Source of the DNA: Anaerolineaceae bacterium
GTDB taxonomy: Bacteria > Chloroflexota > Anaerolineae > Anaerolineales > Anaerolineaceae
NCBI GenBank assembly: GCA_028714615.1
Contig: JAQTMA010000104.1
Span: 1-14,138, forward strand
Reading direction: 5' to 3'
DNA length: 14,138 bases
Shown here: positions 1 to 7,113 of the stretch, piece by piece
Position numbering within the stretch: the stretch's first letter is position 1
Layout of the letters: each line of letters opens with the position of its first letter
Notes under the pieces: model-generated
Database searches by the model: none
What the model was told of the DNA's origin: nothing
What the model saw: the letters and a program-made list of their open reading frames with translations, nothing else
Program-made: the position numbers and the translations under genes

Positions 1-2
1 AC

Positions 3-31
3 TTGAGTCTTTGTATCATCGAACATACAAA
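3..31 (+). promoter_or_regulatory. possible sigma70-type promoter before the partner-switching operon
   Basis: TTGAGT (3-8) is followed after 17 bases by TACAAA (26-31), about 65 bases ahead of the STAS start codon. The spacing is ideal but both hexamers deviate from consensus and the region upstream is not visible, so the operon may instead begin outside the window. This is a weak call. Confidence 0.25.
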
Positions 32-95
32 CACCGGACGAACATCAAATGAATGGCCAGTTATCTACCGGATCCAGCCTTCAGGAGGATTGATC

Positions 96-431
96 ATGGA
101 GATCTCCACCACAGAATACAAGCATTGCGACCTGCTCAAAGTCGCTGGGCGCATTGATTCTTCCACAGCGTCCCAGGTATCCGAGACCTTCAACGAAATG
201 CACCAGAAGGGAAGGTATAAAATTGTATTTGACATGAGCGAAACCGATTACATCTCCAGTTCGGGTTTGTGGGTGCTGGTAAATGCACAAAAAGCAAGCA
301 AACGGTATAACCGGGGTGAAGTGGTTCTGGCTTGCGTCCCCGAAAGAATCTATGCTGCATTGGACCTGGCCGGCTTTATCCCCTTCTTCAAGCTGTACGA
401 CAATATTACCACCGCTGTCGGAAGCTTTTAA
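96..431 (+). CDS. STAS-domain anti-sigma factor antagonist (RsbV/SpoIIAA-like)
   Basis: A 111-residue single STAS domain, the usual length of the SpoIIAA/RsbV family. In this family the unphosphorylated protein binds an RsbW/SpoIIAB-type ATPase and frees that kinase's target; phosphorylation on one serine inactivates it. The sequence shows the core strand-helix pattern LLKVAGRIDSSTA (about 13-25), the strand YKIVFDMSETDYI (41-53), and the phospho-acceptor signature SSSGL at 54-58, where Ser55 aligns with the family's modified serine (family consensus DSSG; here the Asp is Ser54). The ATG at 96 is preferred over the open frame beginning at position 3 because AGGAGG (83-88) sits 7 bases before it and the family fold starts there. 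The ATPase and phosphatase genes follow directly, giving the complete kinase/antagonist/phosphatase trio. The protein is cytoplasmic. Its partner assignment comes from context. Confidence 0.93.
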   Translation: MEISTTEYKHCDLLKVAGRIDSSTASQVSETFNEMHQKGRYKIVFDMSETDYISSSGLWVLVNAQKASKRYNRGEVVLACVPERIYAALDLAGFIPFFKLYDNITTAVGSF

Positions 432-447
432 CCGACCCGGTTCTTTC

Positions 448-867
448 ATGAAAACGGCGACTTTTCCCGGTCGGTATGATAGCCTGGCCCGGATCAGTGA
501 GTTTGTCCTCAGAGCGGCCAAACAAGCCGGTCTGGATGAAAAAGCGGTATATGCCGTCCAGACGGCTGTCGACGAAGCGTGTTCCAACATTATCGAACAC
601 GCCTATGGGGGTGAAGGGCTTGGAGAAATTAACTGCTCCGTTCTCAACCAAGAGGACAGCCTGGCCGTCATTTTACGCGACCGGGGAAAATCTTTCGATC
701 CAAGCTCGATCCCAATCCCAAATGTCCATTCCAAGCTGTTTAGACGGAAAGAAGGGGGGTTGGGATTATTTTTCATACGGAATTACATGGACGAAGTGCG
801 TTTTGAATTCTCGTCCGAAAAGGGCAACCAGTTGACGATGATCAAGTACAAGGAGAAATCCACTTGA
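448..867 (+). CDS. anti-sigma factor serine kinase, GHKL ATPase (RsbW/SpoIIAB-like)
   Basis: A 139-residue HATPase_c protein of the RsbW/SpoIIAB type, which phosphorylates the neighbouring STAS protein and sequesters a target such as a sigma factor. The N box is VDEACSNIIEHAY with Glu43 and Asn47, the Mg-ATP ligands of GHKL enzymes. The G1 box is DRGKSFDP with Asp78 and Gly80, and the glycine-rich G2 segment is GGLGLFFI (103-110). Start choice: the reading frame is open further upstream, but that part overlaps the STAS gene, and the ATG at 448 gives the normal family N-terminus. No clear ribosome binding site precedes it, so translation probably depends on coupling to the STAS stop codon 16 bases before. 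Its stop codon overlaps the start of the phosphatase gene. No sigma factor gene is present in the window, so its target is unknown. Confidence 0.9.
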   Translation: MKTATFPGRYDSLARISEFVLRAAKQAGLDEKAVYAVQTAVDEACSNIIEHAYGGEGLGEINCSVLNQEDSLAVILRDRGKSFDPSSIPIPNVHSKLFRRKEGGLGLFFIRNYMDEVRFEFSSEKGNQLTMIKYKEKST

Positions 868-3800
868 AAAGTGGCCAGCCAGTTGAAACGGATGCACGCT
901 GGAGGGGGCTATTGGCTCTCGGCGAGCAGCTCCTGGCGAAGCCATCCATCCTAAACCAATATAATTTGATCATCCAACAAGTAGGCCAGCTTTTGCAAGC
1001 ACGAGTAGAGCTGGTCCTCTGTGAAGATTACTACCACCTCCCTGGCGAAGATCCCGTTCAAATTATTTCAACTCGAAAACCCAGCCGTCTGACACTAAAG
1101 GCGCTAACAAGTCGCCTGGTGCAAATTAGTCCCGTTGGAGATTCAAGCCCGGTCAACCTGGCCCTTCCCCTACAGACACAGAACACGCTGCTGGGCGTCA
1201 TCCAGGTGAAGCGATCCAACACCCAGCCCTTCTCTCCAGAGGATCGCCAATTTATCGAAGCAGCCACCCATTACCTGGCAGAACTACTCCTGATTACCCA
1301 CCAGGTAGCGATTAATAACTGGCGCCTCGAACAGCTTTCTCTGGTGCGCGAAGTTAGCGCTCAATTGGTGCATATCTCCGATCTGGATGAACTCGCGCAC
1401 AAGGTCTCTCACCAGATCCTGGATACCTTCCACTATTATTATGTGGCAATCCACACAGTAGAACCAGGGAAAGATCGTCTACGCTTCCGCGCGAATGCAT
1501 ATGCCCGAGGGAAATCGGACAGTCATCCGGCACACCCTCACAAAGTGGAAGTTCGGCTGAGCGAAGGGATCGTCGGCGCTGTTGCCCAAATGGGAACTGA
1601 AGTTTTAGCTGCCGATGTACAACATGAACCTCGCTACCGGTTTGTCGATGGGCTGCCCGAGACTCGCTCTGAGTTTGCGCTTCCGTTAAAAATCGAGGAC
1701 CACATTTTAGGCGTCTTGGATGTGCAGTCAGACCAGGTGAACGCCTTCCACGAGATCGACCAACTGGTATTACGAGCCTTAGCCGATAACATTGCTATCG
1801 CCATCGAGGGCACCCGTTTGTATAGCGACCTGCGCAAGCGCGTCGAGCAAATTACGACCGTAGCTGAGGTCAGCCGGTCGATCACCTCCATCCTGGATGT
1901 AGATGACGTCATTCGGGAGGTCGTTAATCTGTTGCATGAGCGCTTCGGTTACCCATACGTTCATGTCTTTACCGTGACCCCTGGAACGCGGAAAGTGCTC
2001 TATGCGGCCGGCAGTGGACCACGCAGCCAAGCATTTGCAGAATCTGGCCTGGCATACGATTTGGATGCTCCTTCTGGCATCATCCCTTGGGTAGCGCGCA
2101 CGGGGAAGACCCTAGTTGCGAACGACGTGTCGAAAGAAAAGCTGTACCGGCCAACCGAGTTACCCCCCCTGGATACCCGAGCCGAACTGGCGGTGCCGTT
2201 TCTCTATAATGGCGAAGTTCTGGGTCTGTTAGATATCCAAAGCGACCAGGTAAACATCTTCGATGAAGATGACCTGTATATATATGAAACCCTGGCCGCC
2301 AACGTTGCTATCGCTATGCGCAACGCGCGCTTATACAGATCGGAGAAGTGGCGTCGCCAGGTAGCCGAATCGCTGCGCGATGTAGCCGGTTTGCTTTCCG
2401 CAAACGTGGGGGTTGACCAGGTTCTTGAAGCAATTCTAACGGAACTAGAGCGTAACCTGCCTTGTGCAGTTGCCGCTATTTGGCTGGTCGAGAATGACCC
2501 AACGGATTCAGACGGTGAAGTTAGCCAGCGACTGCGCCTGGCAGCCATTCATGGGGATAATCCCGAAGAAGTGCAACGAGTGCGTGACGTTGTCCCCGAT
2601 GGGGATGACTTTCTGGCGCGAACGTTAACCAGTCTAGACCCGATCATCCGCTCACCGGATGATCCATTCGGCCCGCTCGGGGCGGCGCTTGGTTACGTCC
2701 AGGATTATTCATCCATTGCTGCGCCCCTACGCTCAGGAGATGAACCGCTCGGCTTGCTGGTGTTAGTTCACCCTACCCCCAGCCGGTATGGCGGCGAAGC
2801 CCAGGGGATGACCAAAGCTTTCGCCAGTTACGCGGCGGTTGCGCTCGAAAATACCCGGTTGTATGCCTCGGCCCAAGAACAAGCCTGGGTTTCCACGGTG
2901 ATGCTGCAGGTGGCTGAAGCAACTCAAACCTATGAAACACAAGATGAACTGCTCTCGGCTGTCGTTCGACTTGCACCCATGCTGGTGGGGGTGCGCGGAA
3001 CAGGCGTATTTCTATGGAACACTCTGGCAGAGAGCTTCCACCTGGCAGCATCCTACGGCTTGGAAGATACGCAAAAAGCCGATTTCGAAACGCGAACCAT
3101 CTTTCCGGGGGATGCGATAGCCTTCGATCAAGTGCGTTTTCAAAAAACTCCCGTTTTCGTACAGGATTGTCGCAAGGAGTTAGGATTTGGAGAAGCGGCA
3201 GCCTGTGAAACTGATTCTTACGATTTTGTGCTCTTTCCCCTTCTAACCCGGGGAGAATTCCTAGGCGCGTTCTTGGTCGAGCAACGCGGCCAGCCCGCGA
3301 TTGCAAATATCGAACAAAGGTTCGGCAGCGAACGCCTGGCTATTTTGCAAGGCATTGTGCAACAGACTGCGGTGGCAGTAGAAAACATCCGCCTTTTAGA
3401 AAACAAACAGGAAGAAGCTTATGTCACTGCCGTCTTGCTGCAGGTAGCACAGGCTGTCGTCAGCTCGAATGGTCTGGAAGATATCCTCGGTTCAATCGTG
3501 CATTTGATGCCGATCCTGGTCGGTATTGATTTCTGCGCCATCTTCCTGTGGGATGCAGAGCAGGAATCATATCACCCGGCGCAAGTGTATAGCGGTTCCT
3601 GGAACCTTGAAGAAGGCCTGTTTACCCGCGACACTGCCCTGGGAGAATATCCCTTATTGGATGCGGTACTGTCCAATCAGGCATTGGTCGTTTGCCCCTT
3701 AGGAAGCCCTGTTCCACCGCCCAACCAATGGCTAACCCTACCTCTCCCCGAGGGTGGCGAAGGGCAAGAAGCCTTCCTCAAGGGAAACCAAGACCTGCTG

Positions 3801-4721
3801 ATGGCTTTCCCCCTTTCCGTCAAAGGAGTGCACTTTGGAGTGCTGCTCGCCCAGGAAGCGGGCGCCGATCCAGCCTTCCGCGAACGAAGGATTGAAATCA
3901 TAAACGGCATCGCCCAACAAGCCTCCCTCGCTATTCAGAACGATCGGCTCAATCAGGAGATGGTGGAACGGGAGCGTCTTGAACGCGAATTCCAACTGGC
4001 TCGCGATATCCAACGTACCTTCCTGCCCACCCACACCCCAAAACCGAAAGGTTGGGACCTGGACGTGCGCTGGCGACCAGCGCGTGAAGTGGGAGGGGAC
4101 TTCTATGATGCATTTGAGTTGCCCGGTAACCATCTGGGATTGGTGATCGCAGACGTCTCTGACAAAGGTATGCCCGCGGCACTCTATATGACCGTCACTC
4201 GGACCCTCATCCGAGCAGCCGTTCAAGAGGAGGACTCCCCTGCGCGAGTACTAGAACGCGTAAATAACCTGCTATTGATGGATTCCCAATATGGGGCATA
4301 CGTGACTTGCGTGTATGCGATCGTTTCGTTGGATAGCGGTCAAATCACCTATGCGAATGCCGGCCACAATATTCCGCTGATCCTGCGAGCCAACTCGGGG
4401 GTGATTGAGCCATTAAAGAAGGGGAGCATGGCGATGGCTGTGCTTGAGGATAACCCACAGGTCGATCAAACGGTAATCTTGGAATCGGGTGACATTATCT
4501 TACTGTTCACAGACGGGGTTACGGAGGCTTTTTCTGCAGAGGGAGAACTTTACGGGGATCAGCGCTTAATGGCAGCCATCCATTGCTGCCCGTTGGATTC
4601 TGCCGGGGAATTACTCGAGCATCTTGACCAATCGCTCCTTGAATTCGTACACGGCGCGCCAGCCTCGGATGATATTACCTTGATTGCCTTGCGCCGGGAG
4701 GGGACGGCTGGCGCTTCCTAA
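864..4721 (+). CDS. multi-GAF sensor PP2C-type serine phosphatase (SpoIIE/RsbU family)
   Basis: A 1285-residue cytoplasmic protein with no evident membrane helices. The first ~1030 residues look like about six GAF-type units (roughly 1-150, 160-325, 330-495, 500-665, 675-845, 850-1030). Units 2 and 3 share endings of the form LGVLDVQSDQVNAF and LGLLDIQSDQVNIF; units 5 and 6 share openings LLQVAQA and PxLVG, which suggests tandem duplication. A charged helical linker (about 1025-1050) leads to a PP2C SpoIIE domain whose predicted metal-binding aspartates are Asp1079 (VGGDFYD), Asp1097 (IADVSDKG), Asp1217 (TDGVTEA) and Asp1269/Asp1270 (SDDIT). In the RsbU/SpoIIE family this domain dephosphorylates the STAS antagonist. 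The start is TTG at 864: AAGGAG (850-855) lies 8 bases before it and the codon overlaps the ATPase stop by four bases (TTGA), the signature of coupled translation. The GAF ligands cannot be read from sequence. Confidence 0.9.
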   Translation: MKSGQPVETDARWRGLLALGEQLLAKPSILNQYNLIIQQVGQLLQARVELVLCEDYYHLPGEDPVQIISTRKPSRLTLKALTSRLVQISPVGDSSPVNLALPLQTQNTLLGVIQVKRSNTQPFSPEDRQFIEAATHYLAELLLITHQVAINNWRLEQLSLVREVSAQLVHISDLDELAHKVSHQILDTFHYYYVAIHTVEPGKDRLRFRANAYARGKSDSHPAHPHKVEVRLSEGIVGAVAQMGTEVLAADVQHEPRYRFVDGLPETRSEFALPLKIEDHILGVLDVQSDQVNAFHEIDQLVLRALADNIAIAIEGTRLYSDLRKRVEQITTVAEVSRSITSILDVDDVIREVVNLLHERFGYPYVHVFTVTPGTRKVLYAAGSGPRSQAFAESGLAYDLDAPSGIIPWVARTGKTLVANDVSKEKLYRPTELPPLDTRAELAVPFLYNGEVLGLLDIQSDQVNIFDEDDLYIYETLAANVAIAMRNARLYRSEKWRRQVAESLRDVAGLLSANVGVDQVLEAILTELERNLPCAVAAIWLVENDPTDSDGEVSQRLRLAAIHGDNPEEVQRVRDVVPDGDDFLARTLTSLDPIIRSPDDPFGPLGAALGYVQDYSSIAAPLRSGDEPLGLLVLVHPTPSRYGGEAQGMTKAFASYAAVALENTRLYASAQEQAWVSTVMLQVAEATQTYETQDELLSAVVRLAPMLVGVRGTGVFLWNTLAESFHLAASYGLEDTQKADFETRTIFPGDAIAFDQVRFQKTPVFVQDCRKELGFGEAAACETDSYDFVLFPLLTRGEFLGAFLVEQRGQPAIANIEQRFGSERLAILQGIVQQTAVAVENIRLLENKQEEAYVTAVLLQVAQAVVSSNGLEDILGSIVHLMPILVGIDFCAIFLWDAEQESYHPAQVYSGSWNLEEGLFTRDTALGEYPLLDAVLSNQALVVCPLGSPVPPPNQWLTLPLPEGGEGQEAFLKGNQDLLMAFPLSVKGVHFGVLLAQEAGADPAFRERRIEIINGIAQQASLAIQNDRLNQEMVERERLEREFQLARDIQRTFLPTHTPKPKGWDLDVRWRPAREVGGDFYDAFELPGNHLGLVIADVSDKGMPAALYMTVTRTLIRAAVQEEDSPARVLERVNNLLLMDSQYGAYVTCVYAIVSLDSGQITYANAGHNIPLILRANSGVIEPLKKGSMAMAVLEDNPQVDQTVILESGDIILLFTDGVTEAFSAEGELYGDQRLMAAIHCCPLDSAGELLEHLDQSLLEFVHGAPASDDITLIALRREGTAGAS

Positions 4722-4746
4722 ATAGAAACCCTTGAGATCGCTCTTC

Positions 4747-4788
4747 CATCCTGGTCATTATTGCATGAACCTGCAATAATGACGGATG
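4747..4788. terminator. strong hairpin after the phosphatase gene, terminator-like but without a T tract
   Basis: GTCATTATTGCA (4754-4765) pairs perfectly with TGCAATAATGAC (4772-4783) around the six-base loop TGAACC. CATCC (4747-4751) then pairs with GGATG (4784-4788) beyond a two-base TG bulge, giving about 17 base pairs. It begins 25 bases after the phosphatase stop. No run of T follows on the plus strand and none precedes it that would serve the minus strand, so it is not a textbook intrinsic terminator. It could protect the 3' end of the mRNA, or be the left edge of the adjacent REP/RAYT insertion. Confidence 0.5.
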
Positions 4789-4792
4789 ATAA

Positions 4793-4847
4793 TGTTTGTA
4801 GTGCGCGCTTCAGCGCGACTGTTTGTAGTGCGCGCTTCAGCGCGCTA
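4793..4847 (+). repeat. two tandem REP-like palindromic repeats
   Basis: Two identical 25-base copies lie at 4793-4817 and 4820-4844, separated by AC (27-base period). Each consists of the lead TGTTTGTAGT followed by the palindrome GCGCGC-TTCA-GCGCG; in the second copy the stem is completed to six base pairs by a further C. A short conserved lead next to a GC-rich hairpin is the usual form of a REP sequence recognised by a RAYT. Similar sequences in reverse orientation occur after the transposase gene (5532-5549 and 5574-5602), which ties the repeats to that gene. Confidence 0.75.
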
Positions 4848-4902
4848 TCCCGGCGATCCACTCATCTCATCATCAAGGACCCCCTCACCCCCACTATACG
4901 CC

Positions 4903-5496
4903 ATGTATACCTACCGATCACTCTCACCAAGCGAACGAACCCAACTCATCCAGGAACGTCTCTCGCGCGGATATCCTCCCCACTCACCTCCACACCCGGT
5001 ACAGGACGCCCAAATCTACCTGATCACTGCTGCGTGCCTGAACCATCTTCCCATCATGAACACCCCTGAGCGACGGAAAACTGCTTTGGACTTCCTCTTT
5101 GAGCAAGCAATTACCCACGGTGTGGAAATCCTTTCTTGGGTGATCCTCCCCAATCATTACCACATCCTGGTGAATCTCGACCAGCTATCTGACATGGGCC
5201 TGATCACACAAAGGGTGCATGGAACGACCGCCCACATGTGGAACCAGGAGTATCATTGTGAGAAGCGCAAGATTTGGTATCGCTATACCGACCGCGCCAT
5301 TCGCAATGAGAACCATTATCAAGTCACCCTGAATTACATCCATTTCAATCCGGTCAAACACCAATATGTAGAATCTGCCAATAATTGGATGGAGAGCAGC
5401 CTGGCATGGTATTCTCAAACCAACGGAAAGGAGTGGCTGCGTGAGAACTGGAGTCGATATCCTATCCTGGAGTACGGACGAGGATGGGACGAGTAG
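4903..5496 (+). CDS. REP-associated tyrosine transposase (RAYT, Y1_Tnp/IS200-like)
   Basis: A 197-residue protein of the HUH single-strand transposase superfamily, RAYT branch, which cuts and joins DNA at REP hairpins. The HUH-type metal site is in WVILPNHYHILV, with His85 and His87. The C-terminal family signature is IWYRYTDRAIRNENHYQ followed by YIHFNPVKH (145-153), with Tyr139 or Tyr145 as the candidate nucleophile. The ATG at 4903 is chosen because the family fold starts just after it and the open frame further upstream runs through the REP-like repeats. The ribosome binding site is poor (AAGGA at 4875-4879 is 23 bases away), so expression may be low. The gene lies in the convergent gap between two operons and is flanked by REP-like palindromes on both sides. 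The reading frame is intact. Such proteins usually act on dispersed REPs and are often domesticated; that aspect is inference here. Confidence 0.88.
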   Translation: MYTYRSLSPSERTQLIQERLSRGYPPHSPPHPVQDAQIYLITAACLNHLPIMNTPERRKTALDFLFEQAITHGVEILSWVILPNHYHILVNLDQLSDMGLITQRVHGTTAHMWNQEYHCEKRKIWYRYTDRAIRNENHYQVTLNYIHFNPVKHQYVESANNWMESSLAWYSQTNGKEWLRENWSRYPILEYGRGWDE

Positions 5497-5796
5497 AACG
5501 AAGAGAGCACGCTGACCTGCAAGTGGTGCTACGCAAAGCGCGCACGACACATGGGGGTTATTCTACCGCGGGCTAGTGCGTGCTAAAGCAAGCACTACGA
5601 ACTTGCAGAATACTTTTTGTCCGCAAGGTATTTCACCCGATTAAGGGTGTTAATGAACTGATCACCGAATGAGTTACTCGGAATGACTAAATCACACGAG
5701 ACACCCCGCAGAGTCATACCTGCAAGAGGGACGAGTAGCACGACTGCCCTGCTAGGAGCGCTGGATTGGTTTTTACACTGATGCCATGCAGATAGA
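5497..5796. other. non-coding gap between the RAYT gene and the NRAMP-related transporter gene
   Basis: About 300 bases without a convincing gene. The left third holds the inverted REP-like pair described separately. A 16-base near-repeat, GGGACGAGTAGnACGA, occurs at 5486-5501 (overlapping the RAYT stop) and at 5728-5743, and ACCTGCAAG occurs at both 5515-5523 and 5719-5727. These are perhaps remnants of an insertion or duplication. No clear T-tailed terminator for the minus-strand operon was found. Confidence 0.5.
5517..5608. repeat. pair of inverted REP-like palindromes (BIME/REPIN-like) after the RAYT gene
   Basis: Two degenerate relatives of the upstream REP unit lie in the opposite orientation. 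The first is at 5532-5549: its reverse complement, TGTCGTGCGCGCTTTGCG, matches the upstream lead and stem closely. The second is a hairpin at 5574-5597, with arms TAGTGCGTGCT and AGCAAGCACTA (one mismatch), followed by CGAAC, the complement of the conserved lead GTTCG. The pair is enclosed by the perfect 8-base inverted repeat CTGCAAGT (5517-5524) and ACTTGCAG (5601-5608), so the 92-base unit can fold as one long imperfect hairpin. Confidence 0.65.
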
Positions 5797-7083
5797 CTAG
5801 AACTTGATAAAAGTAACCACTAGCGTACCGATGGAGGCAATGCTGATAATTACGGTGCAAACAATGGCGAAATACTTTTGGAAGCGGTTATTGGCAAATT
5901 CGCCCATCAGTTTCTTGTCGCTGGTGAGCTTGATCAGGTAATAGAAAACCAACGGCAGGCTCATGGCGTTGATAATCTGGGTGATGATCGCCAGTTTAAA
6001 GAGTGACAGCCCGGGGAACATGATGACGATCGTAGCCACAACCAGTTGGGCAATGAAGAGGACATAGAAAGTCTTGCTTTGCTGAAAGCTCATATCCAAG
6101 CTACCGGAAAGACCAAAAAATTCAGCGAAAGCATAGGCGGTACAGAGCGAAACGATGACCAAGCCCATAAAGCCGGCATCGAGAATGCCGATAGCAAACA
6201 ACGTTCCGGCAAGTTTTCCGGCGAAAGGTTGGATGGCAAGCGCCGCCTGTTCACCGGAAATCAAGGGGATTTTATGAGCGAATAGGGTGGCAGCAGTCGC
6301 CACGATCATAAAGAATGAAAAGAAGTCCGTCAGAAAGGCGCCCCAGTAGGTCTCCAACTGGGAGTAACTCACCCGGCCCTTCTCGATCTTCTTATCATAA
6401 GCAAAACTGCTTATGAAGAACTGCCCCCATGGGGTAATCGTCGTGCCCAGCACACCCATTCCAATGATCAGGTAGTTCCGTAAGTATTCCGGAGTAGCTT
6501 CAACCCCGTGTGGGTAAAAGATGTTGCTGACGGCTAACCCCCAATCTGGTTTTGCCTTCACGGCAGAGATAATGTAAGCCAGGTAGAACAAACACGCCAA
6601 CAGCATAACATTCTGGGTTAACTTATAATTCCCGCGGGTGATGAAAACGAAGGATATCAATACGATCACAATCACGAAGGGGATCGAGGGGATATTCAAC
6701 ATGGCACTGGTAATTTTTACGGCCGACAGCTCCGTAATGATAGTGCCCATATTGGCGATCAATAGACTGGTGAACATCAACACCGTCACCTTGACTCCGA
6801 ATTTCTCGCGAATCAGGTCGGCTAAACCACGCCCGGTGATGACCGTCAGGCGCATGCCCATTTCCTGGGTGATGCCCAGCAGGACGGTTATCAGCAACAA
6901 AGGGAATAAGATCGGGTAACCCAGGGTGGCGCCTGCCACGGAATAGGTCGCCACACCGCCGGCATCGTTATCCGCCATTGCCGTGATGGTGGCTGGACCG
7001 AAGACCGCCACAAATACCAAAATCCTTTTCCAGAAGCTTCCGATGAAGCTCCGCTTCTTCTTCCCGATGGATTTTTCTTCCAT
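5797..7083 (-). CDS. NRAMP-related divalent metal transporter, probable Mg2+ transporter of the NRMT/NrmT clade
   Basis: A 428-residue polytopic membrane protein with about 11 hydrophobic helices and the NRAMP (SLC11) fold. It aligns at helix 1 (GPATITAMADNDAGGVAT, from residue 29) and helix 6 (GTTITPWGQF, from 213). Canonical Mn/Fe NRAMPs carry DPGN in helix 1 and MPH in helix 6. Here these read DAGG (Asp40 to Gly43) and TPW (Thr217 to Trp219): the aspartate is kept, while the asparagine and the soft-metal methionine ligand are lost. Loss of that methionine is a hallmark of NRAMP-related Mg2+ transporters (NrmT of Clostridium acetobutylicum and the Eggerthella lenta NRMT belong to this group), so Mg2+ uptake across the cytoplasmic membrane is the preferred reading. 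The start ATG is 30 bases after the MgtE_N-CBS gene with only a weak ribosome binding site, consistent with an operon. Mn2+ transport remains possible but is less likely. Confidence 0.85.
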   Translation of the reverse strand: MEEKSIGKKKRSFIGSFWKRILVFVAVFGPATITAMADNDAGGVATYSVAGATLGYPILFPLLLITVLLGITQEMGMRLTVITGRGLADLIREKFGVKVTVLMFTSLLIANMGTIITELSAVKITSAMLNIPSIPFVIVIVLISFVFITRGNYKLTQNVMLLACLFYLAYIISAVKAKPDWGLAVSNIFYPHGVEATPEYLRNYLIIGMGVLGTTITPWGQFFISSFAYDKKIEKGRVSYSQLETYWGAFLTDFFSFFMIVATAATLFAHKIPLISGEQAALAIQPFAGKLAGTLFAIGILDAGFMGLVIVSLCTAYAFAEFFGLSGSLDMSFQQSKTFYVLFIAQLVVATIVIMFPGLSLFKLAIITQIINAMSLPLVFYYLIKLTSDKKLMGEFANNRFQKYFAIVCTVIISIASIGTLVVTFIKF

Positions 7084-7113
7084 GTTCGCTCTACGAGAGA
7101 TTCTGTTTCCGGA

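Noticed and set aside
2773..3306. 177-residue minus-strand frame inside the phosphatase gene
   Set aside because: It is an antisense shadow of a clearly conserved GAF-domain coding sequence; the arginine- and proline-rich product is typical of such shadows.
4793..4844. Possible start of a CRISPR array
   Set aside because: Only two copies with a two-base gap, a palindromic core and reverse-orientation relatives nearby; there are no spacers and no cas genes.
4761..5069. 102-residue open frame on the plus strand before the RAYT
   Set aside because: It runs through the hairpin and the REP-like repeats and overlaps the RAYT gene in another frame; its low-complexity Thr/Pro/Ser content has no domain pattern.
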